A DNA stretch of 64,000 bases from Lepiota brunneoincarnata (lineage: Eukaryota > Basidiomycota > Agaricomycetes > Agaricales > Agaricaceae): NCBI GenBank assembly GCA_023014365.1, contig JAEBUN010000028.1:434001-498000 (forward strand). The letters are read 5' to 3'. Numbering within the stretch: position 1 is the first letter of the stretch; each line of letters begins with the position of its first letter. Below are positions 34,165 to 44,858 of the stretch, in pieces. Both the position numbers and the translations under genes were made by a program. Below the pieces are notes generated by a model. The model ran no database searches. It was not told where the DNA came from and saw only the letters and a list, made by a program, of their open reading frames with translations.

Positions 34165-34826
34165 TGTTAGAGCTGGTGTGGGTTGGGACCAAAGCAGAGG
34201 GTCAGGGTGGTATCCTTGATATAAGGTAACTGGGGGATGGGTTGAAGTCAGTACATAGACTTTGGAACCAAGGCAGAGTACTTTGGGTGGGGGGTTGGAC
34301 TTGCAACCTCAGCTTATGTGCTGTGCCCTCCTGCTGTCCTAGTCTGTATTTCAGGGAGTTGGAGCCAAAGTGGAGTGAGGCAGAAGAGAGGAGAGGATAT
34401 GGAACAGGGAGCTGGTCTGCTGCTCGATTTGATTATCAGACTGAAGAGTACAAGCCAAGTACCTATGGTATATATACTACTGGCCTTACAAACTATGACT
34501 TGTACTGACTATGTGCAGAGCGAAGTGGAGACCAATATAGTTACAAACAGATTACAAACAGATTACAAATGGAATGGAAACTGGTACAGGTATGGAGACT
34601 GATAACATATCTTGACTATGGACAGGAAATGGAGACTGGGAACTAGAGACACCAAGGGTCAGGTGACCATGGCACATGTGGAGGTGGTCACATGGTTGGG
34701 GCAGTGGGTTGCGGTTGGAGCAAGTTGGAGCTGAGTCAGAGGGCAGAGGGTTGTTGTGTGGAACATACATGGAGTTGAGAAGCCAAAGTTTAAGTGATTA
34801 GACTCTGAGTTGGCATGGATGTGACA
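34165..34826 (-). repeat. 5' LTR of old G1 element
   Basis: 662 bp, reverse complement of the G1 LTR. TATA-like TATATATA (~34,470) and the self-primer segment (ATTATCAGACT, ~34,431) are kept; the matching primer-binding site AGTCTGATAAT is at 34,152-34,162, two bases outside the LTR. Confidence 0.92.
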
Positions 34827-34950
34827 ACCTCCCTGTACTTGGAAATCTGATTCCCAGCCTCCCAATGCTCGGAAATCCGATTTCCAGCCTCCCTGGGCCC
34901 AGAAATCTGTCCCCCCAGCACCCCAGTACTCAGAATTCCCTCCTACACCC
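34827..34950. repeat. minisatellite, right part
   Basis: Continuation of the array left of 16,804: units of about 30 bp such as CCTGTACTTGGAAATCTGAT, then CCAATGCTCGGAAATCCGAT, then CCTGGGCCCAGAAATCTG. Confidence 0.7.
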
Positions 34951-36784
34951 CTCCAACACAGATGCAAACCCTCACTGGTGTGCATGACCCTATTCCAAGC
35001 CCATTCCCAGCTATACTCACTTTAGGCATCCCTGACACCTCATGGCCATTTATGTAGAGTAGATTACTCAACTCAGACCTTACATCAGGTAGTATAAGTA
35101 GTGTAGGCAAGCTCAGAGAAACCTTACTCAATTCTCTAAGGTTTCTCCCTGCTCAGGTATGTACTTGGTAGAAGTCCAGAAATGATACTAAGGTTTCTTC
35201 TTGCTCAGCTGACACAACACAGCAACCAGATCGCCCTTATAGCATGCCCTTGTTTTCAAGCAGGAGACTCCCTACTTGCAAGGGGGTACATATTTGGGGG
35301 AAGCACACTTGCTACGGGTTTTGTGAGAGCTTGGCAAGAAGCATGGTTGTCCCACTGCAAACCCACCTAGGACATGCCCAGGGGGACTCCCAACCCATTT
35401 TGGCCAGCCAGGGATCCACTGACCCCAGTAGAGGCTGCCCAGAATCACCAGCTCATCAGGCAGCCAGCATACCCAGCCATTAAGCACCTTTGCCAAGGGT
35501 GTACCCAATTCCCCAACAACCCCAGACAGCCCCAGGATACTCCAGAAGGGTGAAGAGAGGTGGTATAGTGTAGACAACCCACTAAAAATGGGACAGCTGC
35601 CTGTAGATTAGGATTAGAAAATAATATAAGAGGGGGATGATGGTGGTAAGAGGGAAAGAAGTGCCAGATCCCCACCTGTCCCAGGTCTCTGCCTTGCCCA
35701 CAGCCAACCATGTTGCACTTTCAGAGGTCCATGGACCAATGGCATGGAGTTGTTTCAGTACCCTAAGCCTGTGCTGCCCACTTTGGATGGAACACCCATG
35801 GGGGATCTAACCCCAGGGCATGCCCAGATGTGGACTCACTCAGAGCTCCAAGGTCCAGGTGGCAGACCTCCCCAATTAGCAACCCCTATGGAAGAAGCTG
35901 TAGGTAACCCCAATGCCCCAATGCCCCATCCTTTGCCACCCAACTGGATACCTACTACCATAGACTAATGACCAGTACTTACTTGGCTTATGTGGGTGGC
36001 ACCTGGACCAAGTATTCCCATGTGGGGGGTTACCTGGCCCCTAAATCAGGACATTCAATCTGTTTTTGTTAGAATTCCCCCACTTACCATGCCTTGTGCT
36101 TTTGCTCCCTTATCAGGTACAGCCAATCTGGTCCAATCAAGATTGATCCAGATCTGCCACTTTGGGCTCCAATGATCTCTCCCCCAGATTTACTCCAGAT
36201 CAACAATTGTCAGTTGCCAAATTGAGAACTGAGATCAAGGAAACCACCAAATTTCCTTGGAGATAGTTTACCCACCTGAAGAACCAAGCACATGGTAGTA
36301 TCTGATGACAACTGTGCAACCTTTCCCCATTTCACAGGTATGGAGGATGAGAGAGAATTGAACCCCTAACCTTTCTGGCAGCCATGCACAGCCACCTCTC
36401 CCCATCTTTAGTGATTGAAACCACTGGGCTAGAGGGGCTCTAATGGATGCAAGTCTGCTGATTGGGCTTTGGTCTCAAGGAGTCGATGGTTATCCACCTC
36501 CTGCCCTTGGGTGGGGTGTAGCAGTTTACAGTGAACTGATGCCTAACCCTGATAAGGGGGGGACCTGAAGCTCTTAGAGCCTTAGTCTGCAGGGTGCAGG
36601 GATTTATGGGGAATTGACCTCTAACCCCCCCAAAGGGGGGGGGGACCTCTAGGCCCTATCTACCCCTTGTTTCCTGTGCTCCAGTTTTTGTTGGGGTAGT
36701 GGACTCTTCACCCATGCACACTTCTTTACAGAGTGTAGCCTTTCAAGCCAGTGGGGCTTTCTCCCCTACCTTACTGGTAGTTAT
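34951..36784. other. no gene supported; LINE 3'-end-like fragment at its right end
   Basis: 34,951-36,480 has only short open stretches and no recognised protein. CTAAGGTTTCT(C/T)C(C/T)TGCTCAG occurs twice (~35,138 and ~35,190). From about 36,500 to 36,660 the sequence (GGGTGGGGTGTAG..., then GAATTGACCTCTAACCCCCC and a poly-G run) resembles, twice over, the 3' untranslated motif of the local LINE family (compare 42,070-42,145), suggesting LINE tail remnants. Confidence 0.35.
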
Positions 36785-36789
36785 CCCAC

Positions 36790-39700
36790 AACCCTGTTAC
36801 TGCTGCCTCCCTGCTGGAAACGGTGGACTCACTGGGTCTGGATCTCTCACTCCCTGAGAACCCAGGCCCCATGCACTTCCCCTTTGAGGAGGGGCTCGCT
36901 TCTACCGTGATCGACCTCATGTTTGTGAGGGTGTGCGGCCACTTGCCACTTCCCATGTGGTGTCCTGATCTGCAGGGTCAATCTGATCATTGCCCCCTTC
37001 AGATCACTGTCCCCCTGGAGGCCTTCAAGGAGGCTGTGCCCAGATGCTCGCTGAGGCGGGGCTTGGACAAGGAGGCCAAGTTCCTGGCTGAGGTCTCAAT
37101 GGGGCTTATGGGTCTGGACTTTCCAGACCTGGGCTCACCTGGCAGGATTGACAAGGTAGCCCTGGCTATCTCTGTGGTTTTCTCCAAGGCGTGGCTTGCC
37201 AACTCCAAGGAGATCTGTGTTGTCTCGTGGTCTAAGCCATGGTGGGATGACAAGTGCTCTCACACTTACGCAGTGTATTCTTGGTCCCAGGACCAGGAGG
37301 ATGTGCGCACGTTTAAGCGGACCTGGAAGGCTGCTAAGCACAAGTTCTTCAATGAGCACATCGAGGAGATTGCTTCTACTAACAAGCACCCCTGGAACCT
37401 GATGGATTGGGTCAGGGCACACAAGTTGCCTCCCTGCAAGGCAATCCATTATCACAATCACCCCTGCAACACCCTTGAGGAGCTCTGGGAAGGGCTCCAC
37501 AGCTCTTACAATGCTGCCAACAACCGCCAGGTTGATGTTGGTGTTCTTGATCAGATTGATCTGCTCCCACCATGGGAGTGGCCGGTCTTCTCCAACTTGG
37601 AGATGCACAATGCCTTGCGCGCATGCTCCTCTTTGTCATCGCCTGGTCTGGACCACGTCATGTGGATGCACCTCAAGTCCATTCTGGCAGGCCCGACGGC
37701 TACCCATTTGGTCTGTCAGATCACTGATACCTGCATGGAGTGCGGGCATTGGCCTTGTCACTTTAAGGAGAGCATGTCGGTTATTATACCAAAGCCTGGC
37801 AAGCCCTCCTATGCTACACTGAAGGCATTCAGACCGATCATCCTTCTCAATACTCTCAGTAAGCTTATTGAGAAAATGATCTTGTGCTGCTTGCAGTTTG
37901 AGGCTGTCAAGTTTGGCGTGTTCCATCCAAACCAGTTTGGAGGTATGATCCAGTGGTCCACCAAAGATGCTGGTGCCTACCTTGTGCACTTAGTCCATGC
38001 CGGGTGGACCTGCAGGTTGAAGACAAGTGTTCTCACCTTTGATATCACACAGTTTTTCCCATCCCTAAACTATGGGATGCTTCTCGTGATTCTGGCTCAG
38101 CAGGGGTTCTCCCCTTGTGTGGGCCAGTTCTTCACTTCTTATCTCACAGGGAGGTTCACCAGCTATGCCTGGAATTCCTTCCTGTCTGAACCATTCTGGG
38201 CAGAGGTGGGGGTGGGCCAGGGGTCTGCCCTCTCACCCATCCTATCCAGCCTCTACTTGGCTCCCGCCATGTATATTATTGAGTGGAGGCTCCCTCAGCC
38301 AGGCCTGTTGCTCCTGTCTTACATCAACAATGGTACCATCTTGGCGCAGGCCTGAGACCTGGATGCTAACTGCGTCCTGCTCCACAGATCTTACGAGGTG
38401 GTCCATGACACCTTCACTTGGTTCGCACTTGTCATGGAGCACGACAAGTCCAAGCTCTTCCATTTCTCACAGGATCATTCCAGTGAGAATCCCCCGGTGG
38501 ACTTGGGGTTTCCCCTGTTCATTGGCGCTACCATTCTTTGGCCCAAGACCTATTGGAGGTATCTGGGCTTCTACTTCGATCGTGCCCTTACATTTAGGGA
38601 GCATGTTTGCTTCTACTCTACCAAGGCTATTTCCATGGTCAAGGCTATGGGAATGCTTGGTAACTCCGTCTGGGGGCTTCTGCCAGACCAGAAGCACCTT
38701 CTGTATCGGTCATGTGTGGTTCCTATTGCCATGTATGGCTTTCACTTGTGGTATTACCAGGGTGCCAGGTGTAAGGGTGCCTTGGACCACCTTCGCTGGA
38801 TGCAGTGTTGGGCTGCACTCTGGATTACTAGCACCTTTAGGACGTCGCCTGATGGGGGGGTCGGGGCCATTGTGGGCCTGATCCCCATTCATCTTCATCT
38901 CTGGAAGCTCCGTGATTGCGCCGAGTTGCGGTACACCACGCTTGCTCTGGGCCATCCCATCCATGCCCTCCTTAGCTGGGGCTACAGCAGTGATCTCCGG
39001 TCCCATGTCCAGTCCATAGCCAGGCTCCCTCCCCGCAAGTTGATCAAGGTGAAGGGGCCTGTTGTTGATGCTAACCAGTGTCTTGCCACCCTCACTGGGC
39101 CTTTTGACACTGTTGTGCCAGAGGCTTGGCCGGGGCACTGTCTCTTGGATGTGTACCCGGGGAGGGTCCACTTCCACTCGTATGACTGGGGGGTGGAGGA
39201 TGCCCTCGCAGCCCATGTCACAGCTCTTGACTGGGTTCTCACCCGGGTGCAGGCTGATCCAAGGGTTCTGGTGGCGGCGATGGATGCAAGTCTGCTGCCC
39301 CACCGGGTCCACCAGGCGGTTTCAGCCACTCAGATATTCCAGGGGCAGGACTGCATCCATGCAGTCCAGCTTCTGGGGGGAAATGTTACGGCTTCAGAGG
39401 CCAAGCTCTTCACCATCTGGCTGGCGGTGTCCAAGGCAGTTACTGTCAGGGGCGCCGCTGGTCTTGTCTTGTTCACCAACTCAATGGCTTTGGCCAGGCA
39501 AGCGGTGGACCCATTGGTACACTCCGCCCAGGGTCATTCCTTGGTGGTCTGTCGCCTTCTTGCTGAGTGGTTTGCCAGGGGTCTGGCCCACTCAGTCCAC
39601 TTCTGGGAGGTCCCTTCATGTGCAAAGTGGCCTTTCCATACTCAGGTGCACAACTTTGCTAGGTTGTTGCCTCCCGTTGGGGTAGGAGCTTGTCCCCGGG

Positions 39701-42018
39701 CCTCGCTTGACTACCTCCACAAGGAGGAAGTACATTCATGCCAGGACCACTGGATTGATTTGTTCCAGGATCCTGACTACCATGGGCATGGTTTCCTCCA
39801 GCTTGCCAGGGATGATGATTGTCCCCTTTGGCCCACGTATCTCTACGGTGGGGCCTGGATCCCGCACGCTTATTCAGTGTCAGTGATGGCCCGGATGACA
39901 TGTGCTATTCTTAATCACATGCTGTTGTGCCGCAAAATCATTTCATTTGTGAAATCACTAGCTAATAAAGTAACTAACTCTCCGTTACTGAATAATATCA
40001 GTATATGGCCATGGTCAGACACTGGGTGCGAGAGATTTAGAATACTATCTAAAATATGTGAAGGTGGACATCTCAGAAACAGAACCAGAACACCCAGACA
40101 AGTAAAAGTGATGTTAACTAACTTATGGGTGACAAGGCTATGGAAGAATGACTCTGGTATGAATGTACCCGAGCATTGTATCCGATACCATGTTAACTAA
40201 GATATTAGTTAAGATACTCATGACTGCACAAAAAGACCCATTTCTTCGCCTCTGCCCTAGAAAGCGGACGAGTCGCAACACCTATGTCATCCGGATGGTA
40301 CCTAGTCATAATAACAGGTCTGGGAGTGAATCTTGACAAAAGAATGTAGGGATTAGCTGAATGCCCTGACAAGAATGTCCCCTTGAAATGGTTCTGATGA
40401 TATTGAAACCTAAGGGATCGAATGGGGGTATCCCCGAGGGTACTCAGGGAAGGATGCTCCCTCATAGAAACAAAAAGAGATCAGAAATGATGAACTAGAA
40501 AATGAAGATTGATAAGAATAGAATAAGCTAATTAATTCTAGTGTTAGTCTACTACCTGAAGACTATGGAAGTGGACTTTAGAACATTAGGGTTGAAAAGC
40601 TCAGGTGTGGAGAGTCTGAGAATAAAATAAAAACCAATAGATAAACATTAGTGAGGAAACTTGCTAACCCAGCTGGCTGTGATATAAATAGCCAGGCACC
40701 TAGGGAGCAAGTCCCTGAGAGCAAATTGATGTCGCTGATATCGGAACTCCTAGAATGATGCTCCTAAATGATGAGGAGACAATAAAATGATGAAGCTGAA
40801 GGCTTGTTTCAGGTATACCCATAAGTTAATTGTATATTGTTATAAAAACTCATCTGTAAATTACATGGGAGGCAAGAAACCGCTTGCCTATTTCCCCCCC
40901 TGATTGTATGGTCGATTAGGATAGGAATATAAAGCAATTTTACGCGATTTTCTTCGGTCATAAGACCACCAGAGACTTAAAGAGTTATACTCTTTAAAAC
41001 CAGACCCTTTGAAACAATTGAGATATTGACAGACCCTTCTGCTTGACTCGAGAACTGAATACGAGTTGCTACGCCTTTTCAGTTCTTAAGTAGAAAAGTT
41101 CACTAACTTCCGTTTCTTTGGGTTCCTCTTAGAGGCCTTGCCTCAGAAGTATACCATTGAATTGTAGAGCTGTTTAATTGAGAAGCGAACATATGTAGTA
41201 CGCTAGGGCCCGTTGAAAACGCTGTCCACTAGGTCTATCTAGTTTAAAGATACTTACTGCAGGAGCTCGCTAGAAGCCTGTCTCGCTGAGTAGTATAAAA
41301 GTTTTATTGCCTTGTTCAGAAGCTGTAGTGTGCTAGGGCCCATTAGATAACGCTGTCCGCTAGGCCTACTAGCTTAAAGACACTTACTGCAGGAGCTTGT
41401 CAAAAGCCTGTCTCACTGGGTAGTGTAAATTTACAGTATTGTCAAGAGAAAAGGACGTAGTACGCTAGGGCCCGTTAGAACACGTTGTCTGCTAGGTCTA
41501 CGGAGGTTCACTGATTGCGAAAGCTTGCGTTTTGCCTGACTTATCGAATTGTGAAGATATTAGTTAACATATTATATAGCAACAACCGTCAAAAGTTCCC
41601 ATTGTATTCAGATAGAACAACTGTCTGTCTAGTTGGAGACTAAGAGAATAACGTACCAAAACCCTAAAAACACTAGAATTGAATATATTTCTGGAGATCT
41701 GCGACAACCTCTCCCCCACGAACTTATAAAGTCGGAATTAGCGAACCTGTTAACGAACTTCGTTTTCAATCTCGTAAAGTAATCCACATTTCAACGCCAA
41801 TAGGGAGCTATCAGAGGCACTTTTTCCCACAGGAAGGTTATTCCTGTCGCTGCAGGTTTTGGGAGGAGACTTGCAAGCATGTGTTCCAGAGTTGCCCCAG
41901 GCACTCCATGGCGGGGGTCCCAGCTATGGTTGAGGCCCTCATTGCTTTCCTTGAGGTGTCGCCAACCACATTCGTGTTCACTGAGAGGGCCAGGCCCCCC
42001 CCTGGGGGTATCGGCTAG
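36790..42018 (+). pseudogene. LINE L1 ORF2: endonuclease tail-RT-RNase H-Cys-rich end
   Basis: Endonuclease C-terminal motif SDHCPLQ (~36,990); RT with FRPIILLNTLSKLIEKMI (~37,830), DITQFFPSLN (~38,045) and GVGQGSALSPILSS (~38,210). The catalytic RT box reads SYINNGT (~38,325) where YxDD is expected, so both Asp are Asn. In-frame TGA at 38,353 replaces a CGA. RNase H begins AAMDASLLP (~39,275) and reads FTNSMAL (~39,475), where the related copy at 56.5 kb has FTDSMAL. Coding resumes after the insertion at 41,794 and ends at TAG 42,016-42,018 with a CRC...C-type end. LINE ORF2 performs target-primed reverse transcription; this one cannot. Confidence 0.88.
39923..41793. mobile_element. 1.87-kb LTR-like element, copy 2
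   Basis: 1,871 bp, TGTTGTGCCGC to ACATTTCA, flanks ATGC (39,919-39,922) and ACGC (41,794-41,797): a 4-bp duplication differing at one CpG. Same orientation as copy 1 and almost identical, including the three internal repeats. Inserted in the RNase H/C-terminal part of LINE L1; the intact LINE sequence at 56,985-57,010 shows the empty site. Confidence 0.82.
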
Positions 42019-42386
42019 TAGCTCTGCCTGGTGCCTGGTTGGGTCCGGGCTGGGGCATTGGTTATTCCCCTGCCACCTTTGGGTGGCGTGTAGGGATTTA
42101 TGTGGGAATTGACCCCTAACCCCCAATAAGGGGGGGGGGACCTCACCCTGGTTTGGTTCCTGCTCTGCATGCTGGGGGGTAGCTGTCCTCCCACCTCTGT
42201 TCATTCGGGGTGGCTTCGTCCTGGGCATGGGGAAATGCATGCCCGCATCCACAGTCATGTGTTGTATGTACAGATACCCTGTAGTGTACGGCTCAGTCAT
42301 TTGTACTGTAGTACATTGCTGCACGTGGCCTCCCTACACGGCCCACATAATAAATTGGAGATTTAAAAAAAAAACAAAAAAAAAAA

Positions 42387-43500
42387 GTGACAGACATCTG
42401 AGGGCCGATTTCTCAGAGCCAGGTACTGCCAGAGAGGTACAAGGGTTGGAGAGGCTTCCTGAGGGAGTCCAACAGGGGGAGGAAATTCCTACCCTGATAC
42501 AAGGGTGAGTGAAACATGTTCACCCACTCATCAATGCACCCCCTTGTGACCTCAGCACGGAGGGAGTCGATAGTAGTCACCAGGCAAACGCCTAGCGACA
42601 CATGAAGCTCCTTCGCCATTGCAATGGCATCAGAGTGAAGCTCTGCAACAGAGCCCAAAGGCACCTGCCAGAAAGTGACAGTCCGCTGGGCCTTGGCAGC
42701 CAACCAGCGGTCCAGAGACCGACACACCTCCAGGGAGTGAGCCTGGCTGGCATATACAGAAGGATCCACAGCTCTGCAGGCAGAGCCTGTGGAGCTGGTG
42801 TAGACAAAGATGTGGTCGGTTTCAGCATGATCAAGGACCATGCCTACTCCCAGCCAAATGGAGTGGAGTTCTGCATTAGCAAGCAGAACTCACCCCGCAG
42901 CCTGCTTGGCCTGCTTGACCAAGTGTTTGCCTGCAAGTACACAAGCCACTGAGATGGCCTGCAGTCTCCTGCATGGCAGCCAGTGGGCACCAGCCGCTAT
43001 GCACATAGACGATGGGTTAGCCTGCACCCTCTGAATGGAGGCATGCAGTCCATCAAGATGCCGTTGCCTTGAATCCCCCTCTGGATCAATGGTGTAGAGC
43101 ATAAATTTGATCTGCCCTGAGAGGCAGTCCAAAAGTCTGAGACCTGGCCTGTTTGTTGGAATTGGTGATTCTGGCAAACTGACGGAATGCTGACCACCAG
43201 AGTAGCTGACTGCCTCATGGTAGCCTCACTGTAGTTACACTTATATACCTGTTGTTCTCAAGTAGTTACACTGTCTGTTTACCTCCCTTACCCCTGCTGT
43301 TGTCTCCCCTTGAATATATGCCATTGTTGGTATACACCTTCTTGGGATGATTTCAACACTGTTCTCATCCACAAATGGACTGAACAGCTCAGTAAGCTGC
43401 AGAAGGACATTCTGTACCTCCATAAGAGCACTCTTCACCTTGTAATGCATCAGTTCACAGTAAATCACTTCAGACCACCTGAGAGCAGCTGGTGAATAAC
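42387..43500 (-). pseudogene. second LINE family (B), RNase H fragment, copy 1
   Basis: Minus-strand RNase H region: CIAAGAHWLPCRRLQAISVA (~43,000), LANAELHSIWLGVG (~42,870), HIFVYTSSTGSACRAVDPSV (~42,790), then WVNMFHSPLYQGRNFLPLLD (~42,500). The third catalytic position reads TSS where TDS is usual. A direct copy lies at 43,805-44,640. A 205-bp solo LTR interrupts it. Truncated at 42,387 by the tail of LINE L1. Confidence 0.65.
43154..43358. repeat. 205-bp solo LTR
   Basis: Starts TGTTGGAAT and ends ATTTCAACA, flanked by the perfect duplication CTGTT (43,149-43,153 and 43,359-43,363). The paralogous LINE copy at ~44,550 lacks it, giving the empty site. It contains TTATATACC near 43,241. 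No internal region in the window. Confidence 0.82.
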
Positions 43501-43557
43501 CATAGACTCCTCGAGGCCTAAGCCACAAGGGGGGACTAACCCAAAGGCCCTCCCCAG

Positions 43558-44850
43558 TTATTCCACCCCTTGGGGCTGGAATAGGAACACAAGCGTGGAG
43601 GGGTTGTGTTCCAGAAAGCCCAGAAGGGCGTTGAGGTCGTGGAGTAAGCCGCCACATTGTGTGTACTTTGGATAGGAAGTGAGAATGTGAGTGCAGGTTT
43701 CAAGCTGCAACCCACAAGGACAGGAGTAATCCTCCTGGGGGTGGAATCTAGTGCGGTACTCCCCTATGGGGGCGTGACCAAGTATAGTGCAGACTGCCTG
43801 CACTGTGCCAGCGACAGACATCCGAGGACCGATTTCCTGGAGCCGCGTACCTCCAGAGAGGTACAAGGGTTGGAGAGGCTTCCCGAGGGAGTCCAGCAGG
43901 GGGAGAAAATTCCTACCCCTATACAAGGGTGAGCGAAACATGTTCACCCACTTGTCAATGTACCCCCTCGTGACCTCAGCCTGGAGGGAGTCAATAGTAG
44001 TCGCCAGGCAAATGCCCAGCAATACATGGAGTTCTTTTGCCATCACAATAGCGTCAGAGTGAAGCTCTGCAACAGAGCCCAAAGACACCTGCCAGAAGGT
44101 GACAGTTCGCTGGGCCTTGGCAGACAACCAGCGGTCCAGAGACTGACACACCTCCAGGGAGTGAGCCTGGCTGATGTATACAGAAGGATCCACAGCTCTG
44201 CAGGCAGAGCCTGTGGAGCTGATGTAGACAAAGATGTGGTCAGTTTCAGCACGATCAAGGACCATGCCTACTCCCAGCCGAATGGAGTGGAGTTCTGCAT
44301 TAGCAAGCAGAACTCACCCCGCAGCCTGCTTGGCCTGCTTGACCAAGTGTTTGCCTGCAAGTACACAAGCCACTGAGATGGCCTGCAGTCTCCTGCATGA
44401 CAGCCAGTGGGCACCAGCTGCTATGCACGCAGACGATGGGTCAGCATGCAGTCCATCAACATGCCATTGCCTCAAATCCCCTTCTGGATCAACAGTATAG
44501 AGCATAAATTTGATCCACCCCAAGAAGCAGTCCAAAAGTTGGAGACCTGGTCTGTTCTCATCCACAAACGGACTGAACAGCTCAGTAAGCTGCAGAAGGA
44601 CATTCTGTACTTCTATAAGGGCACTCTTCACCTTGGGCCGAAGCACCAGGGTGAGAGACAAAATAGAGCGAGGGTACGCTGGGGAACTCCCTCTGAACTT
44701 GTGGCCCAGCAAGGGCCAAAGCAAATAATTCACTGCCATTGCTTCTTGATCTGGTACCACTACCAGTAATGTGCACAGCCACACCCACATCCTCACTCAT
44801 CGTCTTGTACTGCGCACCCCTGCTGTTGGATTTGACTAGTGGTAACCTCA
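43558..44850 (-). pseudogene. second LINE family (B), RNase H and Cys-rich C-terminus, copy 2
   Basis: Minus strand. RNase H segments as in copy 1 (HIFVYISSTGSACRAVDPSV, ~44,215), followed by IGPRMSVAGTVQAVCTILGH (~43,800) and a Cys/His tail (CPCGLQLETCTHIL, ~43,700), ending with TAA at 43,558. Such C-CG-x-E-x-H tails close ORF2 in Tad-like LINEs. Internal TGAs and a different reading frame upstream (44,796-44,314) show decay. It lies head to head with LINE L2. Confidence 0.65.
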
Positions 44851-44858
44851 ACCGAACA

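Larger units (their letters stand above)
16804..34826 (-). mobile_element. old full-length Ty3/gypsy chromovirus G1 with three nested insertions
   Basis: Bounded by two G1 LTRs and the perfect target duplication ACCTC (16,799-16,803 and 34,827-34,831). Minus-strand order: 5' LTR, self-primer binding site (34,152-34,162), gag, protease, RT, RNase H, integrase, chromodomain, then the opposite-strand Zn2Cys6 gene, polypurine tract and 3' LTR. Insertions at 18,500-20,367, 22,356-29,999 and 32,609-33,306 account for about 10.2 kb of its 18 kb, leaving about 7.8 kb. That equals the young copy plus its missing RT-to-integrase segment. Stops, D-to-N changes and CpG loss show it is dead. Chromodomains of this class guide integration to heterochromatin. 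Confidence 0.93.
36785..42386 (+). mobile_element. LINE copy L1 (Tad-like), 5'-truncated, with A-rich tail
   Basis: Starts inside the endonuclease domain (homology to the other LINE begins at about 36,790) and runs through RT, RNase H and a Cys-rich C-terminus, then a 3' untranslated region with a poly-G run (42,130) and TTTGTATGTACAG-like motif, ending in an A-rich tail (42,363-42,386). Interrupted by the 1.87-kb LTR-like element at 39,923-41,793. The tail directly abuts minus-strand LINE sequence. I could not find its target duplication. Confidence 0.85.

Noticed and set aside
38398..40200. A 600-codon open frame
   Set aside because: Its last ~90 codons come from the inserted 1.87-kb element at 39,923; it is a chance readthrough from LINE ORF2, not one protein.
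42130..42140. Poly-G runs as possible telomeric or G-quadruplex elements
   Set aside because: They recur at the same place in the 3' untranslated region of all LINE copies (36,640, 57,330, 63,575 complement), so they are a LINE feature.
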